Of a stretch of 21,409 nucleotides of DNA, positions 14,606-21,409 are shown in pieces. The DNA is from Gammaproteobacteria bacterium (lineage in GTDB: Bacteria; Pseudomonadota; Gammaproteobacteria; HK1): positions 1-21,409 of the forward strand of contig JAJECB010000271.1 of assembly GCA_022822245.1 (NCBI GenBank), written 5' to 3'. Position 1 is the first letter of the stretch, and each line of letters begins with the position of its first letter. Position numbers and translations under genes: made by a program. Below the pieces are notes generated by a model. That model was not told the origin of the DNA and ran no database searches. It saw only the letters and a program-made list of their open reading frames with translations.

Positions 14606-15360
14606 CAGCCGGAAACCGAGAAGCCGCCGTCGACCGTGATCACCGCCCCGGTCACGAAGTCCGACGCGCGGCTCGCAAGGAACACCGCGATGCCCTGGAA
14701 GTCGTCGATCTCGCCCCAGCGCCCGGCCGGGGTGCGGGCGAGCACGCGCTCGTGCAGCTCCGGCACCTGCTCGCGCGCGCGCCGGGTGAGGTCGGTGTCG
14801 ATCCAGCCCGGAAGGAAGCAGTTGACCTGGATTCGGTCCACCGCCCACGCGGTGGCGAGCGACTTGGTGAGCTGGACGATCCCGCCCTTGCTCGACGCGT
14901 AGGCGGGCGTCCAGGGGGCGCCGAACAGCGACATCATCGAACCGTTGTTGAGGATCTTGCCGCCCCCCGCCGCCCGCATGTGGGGGTGGCAGGCCTTGCT
15001 GCACAGGAACGCGCTCGTCAAGTTGGTGTCGAGCACCGAGCGCCACTCGGACTCGGCCAGGTCCTCGGGGCGCTTGCGGACGTTGATGCCCGCGTTGTTG
15101 ACGAGGATGTCGATCCGGCCCGCCCGTTCGGCCACCTCGGCGACCATCGCCTCGACCTCGGAGGTCCGCGTCACGTCCGCCTCCAGCGAGAATGCGCGCT
15201 CACCGAGGCTCGCCGCCGCCTCGCGGGACTTCTCCCGGTTCCGCCCGACCACCGCGACGGCAGCGCCCGCCCGGGCGAGGCCGCGCGCCATGCCGAGACC
15301 GATGCCGCCGTTGCCGCCGGTCACGATCGCGACCCGCCCGGAAAGATCGAATTGGTCCAT
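14605..15360 (-). CDS. Short-chain dehydrogenase/reductase (gluconate 5-dehydrogenase-like)
   Basis: The classical SDR has 251 residues. The cofactor motif is T-G-G-N-G-G-I-G (14-21), then N-N-A-G (88-91) and the catalytic triad Ser141, Tyr154 and Lys158 in Y-A-S-S-K. The C-terminal part F-L-P-G-W-I-D-T-D-L-T and the ending V-D-G-G-F-S-V-S-G are typical of the KduD/gluconate 5-dehydrogenase/glucose 1-dehydrogenase branch. GAGGAGGG precedes the ATG by about 10 bases. It oxidises or reduces a sugar, sugar acid or similar alcohol with NAD(P). The exact substrate cannot be read from sequence. It is first of the three-gene minus-strand group and is divergent from the selenoprotein gene. Confidence 0.92.
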   Translation of the reverse strand: MDQFDLSGRVAIVTGGNGGIGLGMARGLARAGAAVAVVGRNREKSREAAASLGERAFSLEADVTRTSEVEAMVAEVAERAGRIDILVNNAGINVRKRPEDLAESEWRSVLDTNLTSAFLCSKACHPHMRAAGGGKILNNGSMMSLFGAPWTPAYASSKGGIVQLTKSLATAWAVDRIQVNCFLPGWIDTDLTRRAREQVPELHERVLARTPAGRWGEIDDFQGIAVFLASRASDFVTGAVITVDGGFSVSG

Positions 15361-15409
15361 CGGTTACTGACCCTCCTCGTCCGACTGAAGACCCGGCTCG
15401 ACAGGGTAA

Positions 15410-15424
15410 CCCACGCTGCGTGGG
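15410..15424. promoter_or_regulatory. 15-bp palindrome in the divergent SDR/selenoprotein promoter region
   Basis: CCCACGC-T-GCGTGGG is perfectly symmetric and lies between two divergent genes. It is 25 bases upstream of the extended -10 element of the rightward promoter, a position suited to a regulator-binding site. Confidence 0.4.
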
Positions 15425-15448
15425 GGCCGGGGGTGGGCGGTGCCCGTC

Positions 15449-15457
15449 TGGTACGAT
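15449..15457 (+). promoter_or_regulatory. Extended -10 promoter candidate for the selenoprotein gene
   Basis: TG-G-TACGAT is an extended -10 motif without a good -35. Transcription would begin near 15464, which rules out the GTG at 15440 as start codon and supports a start at 15584 or 15500. Confidence 0.45.
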
Positions 15458-15583
15458 GATTGCCGCGAATTTTCCGACGCCCGCCCCGGGCTCTTCGACA
15501 TGGACCAAGCGAGACCGACCGGAAGCGCTCCGTCTCCCGCCCCGATGCCTGCGGCGGCCGACCCGGAACGTTCGGAGCGTGCG

Positions 15584-16501
15584 ATGGAACCGCCCGAGCC
15601 CCGGGAGGGAGCGGGGCCGCCGATTCCCTACATGCAGCGTACCCGTGCGTACTACCTCGCCCTCGGTTACGAGAGCCCGTACCGCTGGGCGCACCATCGC
15701 GACGTGCCTTTCACGCCGCTCGCGAAGCCGCTTGGCGATTCGACCGTCGCACTCGTCACCACCGCCGCGCCGTTCCGGCCGGAGCTCGGCGACCAGGGGC
15801 CGGGCGCCGCGTACAACGGGGCGGCGAAGTTCTTCGAGGTCTATTCCGCCCCCGCCGATGCGGGTGCGGCGCCGGACGTCCGGATCTCGCACGTCAGCTA
15901 CGACCGCACCCACACCACCGCGAAAGACCCCGGGACCTGGTTCCCCCTCGACCGCCTGCGCGAAGCGGTGTCGGTCGGGCGCATTGGCCGGATCGCGCCC
16001 CGCTTCCACGGCCTCCCGACGAACCGGAGCCAGCGCACGACCCTCGACCAGGACTGCCCGGCGCTCCTGCGGCGGGTGCACGCCGACGAGGCGGACGCGG
16101 CCGTCCTCGTCGCCAACTGACCGGTGTGTCACCAGTCCGTGAGCCTGGCCGCCCGGTACCTCGAAGCGCACGGCGTCGCGACGGTGGTGCTCGGTTGCGC
16201 CCGGGACATCGTCGAGCACTGCGGCGTGCCCCGCTTCGTGTTCAGCGACTTCCCGCTCGGCAACGCGGCGGGCCGCCCCTTCGACGAGGACTCGCAGCGC
16301 ATCACCCTCGATCTCGCCCTCGACCTCCTCGAATCGGCCCGCGCGGCGCGCACCACCGTCCAGTCGCCGCTCGTGTGGAGCGAGGACCCGGGTTGGAAGG
16401 AGGACTTCTGCGACGTGAGCCGCATCCCGCCGTCCGAGCTCGCCTCGCGCCGCGACGCCTTCGAAGCCGAGAAGGCGCGGGGCCGGGAGGTGTCGCGCTG
16501 A
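15584..16501 (+). CDS. GrdB/PrdB-family selenoprotein with in-frame TGA (probable selenocysteine)
   Basis: Two abutting stretches are in the same frame and separated only by TGA at 16118-16120. Read through, they give one protein of 305 residues with Sec at 179, in V-A-N-U-P-V-C-H-Q-S-V. The sequence on both sides (Y-M-Q-R-T-R-A-Y-Y-L-A-L-G-Y before; A-R-D-I-V-E-H-C-G-V-P-R-F and D-F-P-L-G-N-A-A-G-R-P after) is continuous with the glycine/sarcosine/betaine/proline reductase selenoprotein B family. Non-Sec members there carry C-P-V-C at this site. The U-x-x-C pair is a redox centre. Start: ATG 15584 has GGAG six bases upstream; ATG 15500 is possible. The family occurs in non-fermenting bacteria without the other reductase subunits, so substrate and role are open. 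Sec insertion needs SelA/B/C/D, not seen here. Confidence 0.85.
16121..16156 (+). promoter_or_regulatory. SECIS-like hairpin right after the TGA
   Basis: CCGG (16121-16124) can pair with CCGG (16153-16156). Within it CCAG (16132-16135) pairs with CTGG (16145-16148) around a 9-base loop holding GU. Distance and loop content fit a bacterial SECIS in outline, but the internal loop is large and the fold is drawn by hand. Confidence 0.4.
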
Positions 16502-16557
16502 AGCGTCCGCCGGGCGGCGCGGACGGCTCCGGTTTCCCGTTCGCCGCGTCCGTGATC

Positions 16558-16640
16558 GAAAATGGGGCCAGAGTGGGTTTCCCCCATTTCACGGCCGGCT
16601 CGCGCCACCGCGGCGGAAAACCCGCTCTGACCTCACTTTC
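16558..16640. repeat. Palindromic repeat, copy 1 (REP/MITE-like)
   Basis: An imperfect inverted repeat of about 25 bases has arms at 16558-16582 (core GGGGCCAGAGTGGGTTTCC) and 16615-16640 (complement core GAGGTCAGAGCGGG then TTTTCC), with a loop of about 32 bases. Its core differs from copy 2 almost only by transitions, so both look like one family. GGGGTCAGAG-type palindromes are widespread intergenic repeats in proteobacteria. Confidence 0.65.
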
Positions 16641-16757
16641 GCCCAGCGAATCGTGCGGACGAGGGTGGTACGCAATCAGGAGGATTTTCCCCCCTGAGCC
16701 GATGGACGCCGGGCGGGTCGGACCGGCGAAGCGCAATCCGACAGGGAGCGACCCGAC

Positions 16758-17225
16758 ATGGCCCGCAAGACCCTCTACCTCGCCAATCCCTACGGCTTCT
16801 CGGCCCAGCAGCGCGAGCGGCTGCTGCCGGAGCTCGTGGAGCGCCTCGAAGCGCTCGGGGCGGAGGTCTGGGAGCCCTTCGCGCGGAACAACCAGATTGA
16901 CATGGGGGAGCCCGGATGGGCGTGGCGGGTGGCCCAGGCGGATGCCCGGGACGTGCGCGAGGCGGACGGGATCTTCGCGGTCGTCAACGGGACTCCGCCG
17001 GACGAGGGGGTCATGGTCGAGCTCGGCATCGCGATCGCCCTCGGGAAGGGGATCTTTCTTTTCCGGGACGACTTCCGCCGCTGCACCGACTCCGGGGACT
17101 ACCCCCTCAACCTCATGCTGTTCGCCGGGCTTCCCGAGGACGGCTGGCGCGACCACTACTACACGCGGCTCGACGAGCTGGGCGCGCCCGGGAAGGCGCT
17201 CGTCCGCTGGCTCGCGGAAGGTTGA
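16758..17225 (+). CDS. Nucleoside 2-deoxyribosyltransferase family protein
   Basis: The 155-residue protein has L-Y-L-A-N-P-Y-G-F-S at the start and then A-D-G-I-F-A-V-V-N-G. The catalytic block P-D-E-G-V-M-V-E-L-G (81-90) follows, with Glu88 placed as the covalent nucleophile, and Y-P-L-N-L-M-L-F near the end. These match the nucleoside deoxyribosyltransferase/PF05014 fold, and the length is normal. Such enzymes swap bases between deoxynucleosides or hydrolyse nucleotides (DNPH1-like), feeding purine and pyrimidine salvage; which reaction applies is not clear. GGGAG lies about nine bases before the ATG. The gene sits alone between two copies of the same palindromic repeat. The methylthioribose genes (mtnA/mtnK) lie nearby but on the other strand. 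Confidence 0.88.
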   Translation: MARKTLYLANPYGFSAQQRERLLPELVERLEALGAEVWEPFARNNQIDMGEPGWAWRVAQADARDVREADGIFAVVNGTPPDEGVMVELGIAIALGKGIFLFRDDFRRCTDSGDYPLNLMLFAGLPEDGWRDHYYTRLDELGAPGKALVRWLAEG

Positions 17226-17233
17226 GGGCCTGC

Positions 17234-17323
17234 GGAAGACGGGGTCGGAGCGAGGTTTCGGATACGGCGGCGCCCATCCGGTCTTTCGCGTGAACCCGAA
17301 AACTCGCTCCGACCCCATCTTCC
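17234..17323. repeat. Palindromic repeat, copy 2 (REP/MITE-like)
   Basis: A 27-base inverted repeat with two mismatches has arms at 17235-17261 (GAAGACGGGGTCGGAG then CGAGGTTTCGG) and 17296-17322, around a 34-base loop. It begins nine bases after the preceding stop and ends 14 bases before the next start, so it would form a large hairpin in any shared transcript. Confidence 0.8.
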
Positions 17324-17336
17324 CCGTGCACACCCG

Positions 17337-18353
17337 GTGACCGCTCTCTCCGTCCTCGACCTCTCGCCCATCGTCGAGGGCGGGAGCCCCGCGCTCTCGA
17401 TGCGCAACTCCCGCGACCTCGCACGCCGCGCGGAGGCGCTCGGATACCGCCGGTACTGGGTCGCCGAGCACCACAACATCCCCGGTATCGCGAGCGCGGC
17501 GACTGCCGTCGTCATCGGCCACATCGCGGGGGGGACGTCCACGATCCGGGTCGGCGCGGGCGGGATCATGCTGCCGAACCACGCGCCGCTCGTCATCGCG
17601 GAGCAGTTCGGCACCCTGGACGCGCTCTTTCCGGGGCGGATCGACCTCGGCCTCGGGCGCGCGCCCGGCACCGACCAGCGCACCGCATACGCGCTTCGCC
17701 GGAACCTGCACGGCGATCCCGACGACTTCCCGCGCGACGTCGTCGAGCTCCAGGGCTACTTCCGGGCGCCGCGCGAGGACGAGCCCGTCCAGGCCATTCC
17801 GGGGCGCGGGCAGAACGTCCCCATCTGGATCCTGGGGTCGAGCCTCTACGGGGCGCAGCTCGCTGCGATGCTCGGTCTCCCCTACGCCTTCGCCTCCCAC
17901 TTCGCGCCGGGCGCCCTGCTCCCCGCGCTCGACCTCTACCGGCGCACGTTCCGACCGTCCGAGCAGCTCTCGGAGCCGTACAGCATGGCGGGCTTCAACG
18001 TGTTCGCGGCCGATACGGACGAAGAGGCCCGCCGGCTCCGGACGTCGGCGCGGCAGTCGACCCTGTGGCTCCGCCAGGGCCGGCCGCGCCCGCTGCCGCC
18101 GCCGGACGACGCGTTCGAGGAGAGTCTGTCCCCGCTCGAACGGAGAATGCTCGACGAGCAGGGGGCCTGCTCGGCGGTCGGCTCCCCGGCCACCGTGCTC
18201 CGCGAGATGGAGGCGTTCGTCGAGCGGACCGGAGTCGACGAGCTGATGGTCGCGGCCCAGATCTTCGATCACGGGGCGCGCGTGCGCTCGTTCGAGATCG
18301 CGATGGACGTCTGGTCGCGTCGCCCGGACCGACCGGGCCGACCGGCGACGTAG
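17337..18353 (+). CDS. LLM-class flavin-dependent monooxygenase (YhbW-like)
   Basis: The 338-residue luciferase-like TIM barrel opens [15 protein letters not shown]. It has Y-W-V-A-E-H-H-N (46-53), the active-site strand of this class, then [14 protein letters not shown] and [14 protein letters not shown], all typical of group-1 members such as YhbW. Near the C-terminus C-S-A-V-G-S-P and V-D-E-L-M-V match the usual ending. It should use reduced FMN and oxygen, but the substrate is unknown. The GTG start lacks a strong ribosome-binding site and comes straight after the palindromic repeat, which could affect its expression. The gene is convergent with mtnA. Confidence 0.92.
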   Translation: MTALSVLDLSPIVEGGSPALSMRNSRDLARRAEALGYRRYWVAEHHNIPGIASAATAVVIGHIAGGTSTIRVGAGGIMLPNHAPLVIAEQFGTLDALFPGRIDLGLGRAPGTDQRTAYALRRNLHGDPDDFPRDVVELQGYFRAPREDEPVQAIPGRGQNVPIWILGSSLYGAQLAAMLGLPYAFASHFAPGALLPALDLYRRTFRPSEQLSEPYSMAGFNVFAADTDEEARRLRTSARQSTLWLRQGRPRPLPPPDDAFEESLSPLERRMLDEQGACSAVGSPATVLREMEAFVERTGVDELMVAAQIFDHGARVRSFEIAMDVWSRRPDRPGRPAT

Positions 18354-18359
18354 CGGAGA

Positions 18360-18400
18360 TCGGGGCTGACGGGCCGTAACCGCGTCGCCCGCTACCCCGA
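18360..18400. terminator. Hairpin between convergent genes
   Basis: Segments TCGGGG and CGGGC (18360-18374) pair with GCCCG and CCCCGA (18388-18400), with small internal loops. It overlaps the mtnA stop and could serve both converging transcripts. There is no T-run. Confidence 0.35.
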
Positions 18401-19504
18401 ATCGCGAGCCTCGCCGGACCGTTCCGGGAAGAGGGCGGCGAGACCCTCGGCGCTCGCTTCGCACACCCCGCGCTCGGTGATGAGGCCGGTCACGAGGTGG
18501 TTCGGGGTCACGTCGAATGCGGGGTTCCCGCCCTCGGTGCCCTCCGGCGCCACCTGGACGTGCTCGATCCCGCCCGCTCGCGTGCGTCCCAGGACGTGGG
18601 TGGTCTCGCGCGGGGCGCGCTCCTCGATGGGGATCTCGGCGAGCCCGTCCTCCACCGCCCAGTCGATCGTCGGCGAGGGGAGGGCGACGTAGAACGGCAC
18701 CCCGTTGTCGCGCGCCGCGAGCGCCTTGAGATACGTTCCGATCTTGTTGCAGACGTCGCCGCGGCGGGTCGTCCGATCCGTCCCCACGATCACCATGTCG
18801 ACGAGCCCGCGCTGCATCAGGTGGCCGCCCGCGTTGTCCACGATGTAGGAATGGCTGATGCCGTGGCTCCGGAGCTCCCACGCGGTGAGGGCCCCCTGGT
18901 TGCGCGGGCGGGTCTCGTCCACCCAGACGTGGAGCGGGACCCCCGCGTCGTGGGCCTGGAACATGGGGCTCGTGGCCGTGCCCCAATCGACGGTCGCGAG
19001 CCACCCCGCGTTGCAGTGGGTAAGCATGCGCACCGGCTCGTCCGTCCGCTTGCGGGGGACGAGCTCGCGGATGAGGGCGAGGCCGTGCTCGCCGATCCGG
19101 CGGTTGATCTCGACGTCCTCGTCCGCGATCTCGTGGGCGAGGTCGAGGGCCGCCTCGGCCCGGGCACCGGCCGGCAGGGGGCGGAGCGCGTCGCGGCATC
19201 GATCGAGCGCCCAGCGGAGGTTCACCGCGGTCGGCCGGGTGGCGAAGAGGCGCTTCCGGGCGAGGTCGAGGGCTTCGTCGGAGGGGTCGGTGGCCATCCG
19301 GATCGCGACCGCGTAGGCGGCGGTGGCCCCGATGAGGGGGGCGCCGCGGACCCACATTTCGCGGATGGCGACGGCGCACTCGTCGAGCGTCCGGAGCTCC
19401 GCGATGCGGAAGTCGTGGGGCAGCCAGCGCTGGTCGATGATCCGGAGCGCCCCCGTATCGTCGTCCCACCACAGTGAGCGGTAGTGCCTGCCGTCCACCT
19501 TCAA
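18392..19504 (-). CDS. mtnA: S-methyl-5-thioribose-1-phosphate isomerase
   Basis: The 370-residue enzyme converts methylthioribose-1-phosphate to methylthioribulose-1-phosphate in methionine salvage. Seen: R-G-A-P-L-I-G (53-59), L-T-H-C-N-A-G with the catalytic Cys164, and G-T-D-R with the catalytic Asp243 followed by G-D-V-C-N-K-I-G-T-Y. They sit where Cys160 and Asp240 lie in the Bacillus enzyme. Further marks are T-A-W-E-L, I-V-D-N-A-G-G-H-L-M and the ending P-A-F-D-V-T-P-N-H-L-V-T-G-L-I-T-E-R-G. The start is a TTG overlapping the mtnK stop (TTGA, 4 bases) with GGAG eight bases upstream; a GTG six bases further is an alternative. It is co-transcribed with and coupled to mtnK. Confidence 0.96.
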   Translation of the reverse strand: MKVDGRHYRSLWWDDDTGALRIIDQRWLPHDFRIAELRTLDECAVAIREMWVRGAPLIGATAAYAVAIRMATDPSDEALDLARKRLFATRPTAVNLRWALDRCRDALRPLPAGARAEAALDLAHEIADEDVEINRRIGEHGLALIRELVPRKRTDEPVRMLTHCNAGWLATVDWGTATSPMFQAHDAGVPLHVWVDETRPRNQGALTAWELRSHGISHSYIVDNAGGHLMQRGLVDMVIVGTDRTTRRGDVCNKIGTYLKALAARDNGVPFYVALPSPTIDWAVEDGLAEIPIEERAPRETTHVLGRTRAGGIEHVQVAPEGTEGGNPAFDVTPNHLVTGLITERGVCEASAEGLAALFPERSGEARDSG

Positions 19505-20760
19505 GGGAACGTCTCCTTGCCGAAGCGGCGCGCCATGGCGGTGAGGGCCGCCGCATCCCCGATGCCGGCGCGCTCGAGCACGGCGGCCCGGCCCATCATC
19601 AGGCTCCGTGCTTCGAGCGGCGCCCGCGCCCGCGGGTCCTCGATCGATTCGAAGTCGGCGTTGTGGGCGAGCCCCAGGATGCGGCGGTGCATCTCGATGC
19701 CGCAGAAGCCGAGGGCGTCCTGCCAGATGGCCGCGAGCACCGCGTCCCGGGCGGGCTCGGAGGAATGGCCCTGGTCTTCGAACAGGCAGGCGGGGTACAG
19801 CATGCCGGTCCGCTCGTTCGCCCAGAGCCGCCGGAACTCGGCGTCGAAGGCGGCGAACGTGTCCGTCACGACGCGAAGGAGCCACTCCTGGTAGCCGTGA
19901 AGCTCGTCTTCCGCGCGGTGTGCTGGCTGGCTGAAGTAGGCCATCAGGTAGTTCGCGGTCAGCATCCCGATGTCGAACCCCATCGGGCCGTACTGGGCGA
20001 ACTCGGGGTCGATGATCCGGCTCTCCGTCGCCGTCGACATGACGGAGCCCGTGTGCAGATCCCCGTGCAGCATCGTCTCGGTGTTCGTGGCGAACTTGAC
20101 GAACAGCTTCTGCACCTCGGCCTTGAGCGCGGCGTCCTCGCGAAGGGCGGTGACGACCGGGTCGAGCCCTTCGGTGTGGCGGTTCATCTCCGCCGCGTAG
20201 TAGGGGTCGGTGAACACCAGCGCCTCGGTGATGGCGGGGATCTCGACGTTGCCGGCAAAGAGGGCCACGTCCGCCTTCTTCTCGGCGCTCGCCATGTGGA
20301 GCTCCGAGCCGCGGAAAGCCATGCGCGCGCAGTGCGTGCCGAGAAAGTCCCCGAGCCCTTCCACCCGCTCTCCCGCGACCATCTTGTAGCGCAGGATGAC
20401 GTGCGGGTGGAGGTATTCCATGGCGATGAGGGACTGGGCCTCGTCGAAGTGGAAGACTTCCGGCACCGATCCCGGGTCGCGCGCCGCCTGCCGGACGAGC
20501 GCATGGTGCTCGAAGAACGCGCGGTAGAGCGCAAGCGGCCAGCTCTCGCCGACGAGACGCACATAGGGGAGGGCCTGCTTGACGACCACGCTCCCCGCGC
20601 TTCCCGTCACGATGAAGACGAGGTTGAGGTTCCCGTCCCCCACCTCGCGGACCGACCACGTCTCCGGCGTGCCTCCGATACGCCCGGCGACCTGGGGCAC
20701 CGCGCCCAACCGTCGCGGGAGCGACTCGACGGTCAGCGCCTCGTACGCGTCACCCGGCAA
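19501..20760 (-). CDS. mtnK: S-methyl-5-thioribose kinase
   Basis: The 419-residue kinase phosphorylates methylthioribose to methylthioribose-1-phosphate with ATP, the step before MtnA. It has the protein-kinase-like fold of the choline kinase/APH group. The glycine-rich loop is E-V-G-D-G-N-L-N-L-V-F (39-49) and the ATP lysine is Lys61 in V-V-V-K-Q-A-L-P-Y. The catalytic loop L-H-G-D-L-H-T-G-S has Asp234, and I-D-P-E-F-A-Q-Y-G-P-M-G-F-D-I-G (250-265) replaces DFG, a signature of MtnK. The TTG start is backed by GGGGAGG seven bases upstream; no other in-frame start fits. It overlaps mtnA by 4 bases. The rest of the pathway (MtnB/C/D or an aldolase) is outside the window. Confidence 0.96.
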   Translation of the reverse strand: MPGDAYEALTVESLPRRLGAVPQVAGRIGGTPETWSVREVGDGNLNLVFIVTGSAGSVVVKQALPYVRLVGESWPLALYRAFFEHHALVRQAARDPGSVPEVFHFDEAQSLIAMEYLHPHVILRYKMVAGERVEGLGDFLGTHCARMAFRGSELHMASAEKKADVALFAGNVEIPAITEALVFTDPYYAAEMNRHTEGLDPVVTALREDAALKAEVQKLFVKFATNTETMLHGDLHTGSVMSTATESRIIDPEFAQYGPMGFDIGMLTANYLMAYFSQPAHRAEDELHGYQEWLLRVVTDTFAAFDAEFRRLWANERTGMLYPACLFEDQGHSSEPARDAVLAAIWQDALGFCGIEMHRRILGLAHNADFESIEDPRARAPLEARSLMMGRAAVLERAGIGDAAALTAMARRFGKETFP

Positions 20761-20843
20761 TCGGCACCCTCCCCATTAACCTCCAGGCCGGCTGACCCCG
20801 CCACGGCCCGTCTCGTGGCACCCGCGTTCCCGCCCGAGCCCCT

Positions 20844-21409
20844 TCAGCTTGCGGGGAGGGGGGGTTGGCGGCGGTGGAGGAACCAGCCGTCGAGGACGAA
20901 GCGGCGCGAGAACCAGCCGGTGCCGAGGAGCTTCGTCGCGACCGCCCGCCGTAGCCCGGCCGGGATCCAGGCGGGAGGTTCGGTCTCGGTCCCGCGCTCC
21001 CCGAAGCGCTCCCGGAGGCGGCGCTCGTATCCCGCGAACGTGGTCTCGTCGAACGCCCCGCCCGCGCCCGCGATGATCTCGGCCGCGATGACCGCGGATT
21101 CGACGGCGGGGCGAATGCCCTCGCCGCTCCGGTCGTAGGCGAGCCCGATCGCGTCGCCCGCGAGGACGATCCCGTCCCCGGAGGAGATCCGCCGCGAGTG
21201 CCCGTGCAGGATGTAGGCATGCCCCTTGAACTTCGAGGGCATGTCGTGGGGAATGCGCCCGCGGGCGGCGAGCCACTCGCAGAACGCCTTGACGTGGTCG
21301 GCGATGTTGCGGTTCTCCTCGCGCCCGAGCCCGACGTTGAGGACGTTCTCCTTGCGGAACACCCAGCCGTAGCCCTTGAGGTCGTCGCAGAAGAAGATCT
21401 CCGGCGTCT
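20844..21409 (-). CDS. Geranylgeranyl reductase family FAD-dependent oxidoreductase (5' truncated by window edge)
   Basis: The frame is open to the right-hand end, so only the last 188 or so residues are seen; the N-terminal FAD-binding fold is outside. Visible: P-E-I-F-F-C-D-D then L-K-G-Y-G-W-V-F, followed by V-N-V-G-L-G-type sequence. The second FAD motif G-I-V-L-A-G-D-A-I-G-L-A and Y-D-R-S-G-E-G-I-R-P-A-V-E-S follow, as in the geranylgeranyl reductase branch of the p-hydroxybenzoate hydroxylase superfamily. Such enzymes reduce isoprenoid chains or epoxidise/hydroxylate lipids; the substrate here is unknown. It reads in the same direction as mtnK, 83 bases apart, so co-transcription is possible. 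Confidence 0.88.
   Translation of the reverse strand, partial: TPEIFFCDDLKGYGWVFRKENVLNVGLGREENRNIADHVKAFCEWLAARGRIPHDMPSKFKGHAYILHGHSRRISSGDGIVLAGDAIGLAYDRSGEGIRPAVESAVIAAEIIAGAGGAFDETTFAGYERRLRERFGERGTETEPPAWIPAGLRRAVATKLLGTGWFSRRFVLDGWFLHRRQPPLPAS

Noticed and set aside
16118..16120. TGA as a nonsense mutation giving a pseudogene
   Set aside because: Only one in-frame stop occurs, codon quality continues unbroken after it, and it falls exactly at the redox Cys position with a Cys three residues later; recoding explains this better, though SelB was not seen.
16302..19556. Very long open frame on the minus strand opposite four genes
   Set aside because: Arg/Pro/Gly/His-rich translation with no recognisable domain; it mirrors the codon pattern of real genes on both strands. 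High G+C makes such antisense frames common.

Overview
This is a GC-rich bacterial chromosome segment (about 70% G+C by eye) with many GTG and TTG starts and short start/stop overlaps. The solute-binding protein has a non-lipoprotein export signal, which suggests a Gram-negative cell, probably a proteobacterium. I cannot name a genus. No transposase, phage gene or CRISPR array is visible.

Layout: (1) 1-2056 (+), the 3' part of a molybdopterin oxidoreductase. (2) 2321-2946 (-), a Phd-type antitoxin and PIN toxin pair with a palindromic operator candidate. (3) 3204-10339 (+), a membrane protein followed by a complete dipeptide/oligopeptide-type ABC importer: a fused double ATPase, a binding protein and two permeases, joined by start/stop overlaps. 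(4) 10394-11766 (-), a long slipin (SPFH protein) and a small acidic ORF. (5) 11767-13132, about 1.3 kb without convincing protein genes. It holds a tRNA-like gene with a CGG anticodon, a strong minus-strand promoter, competing hairpins, an intrinsic terminator and a boxA-like motif. (6) 13133-15360 (-), an SDR dehydrogenase, a zinc-ribbon Nudix hydrolase and a membrane-anchored alpha/beta hydrolase. (7) 15584-18353 (+), a GrdB/PrdB-like protein read through an in-frame TGA (probable selenocysteine), a nucleoside 2-deoxyribosyltransferase-like protein between two related palindromic repeats, and a luciferase-like flavin monooxygenase. (8) 18392-21409 (-), methionine-salvage genes mtnA and mtnK behind the 3' part of a geranylgeranyl-reductase-like flavoprotein.

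The genes form several separate units: peptide import, small-molecule redox and repair functions, and recycling of methylthioribose. The two most notable signals are the UGA-containing selenoprotein candidate (motif U-P-V-C-H-Q), which looks like one gene split by a recoded stop, and the structured non-coding block around the odd tRNA at 12198-13020.
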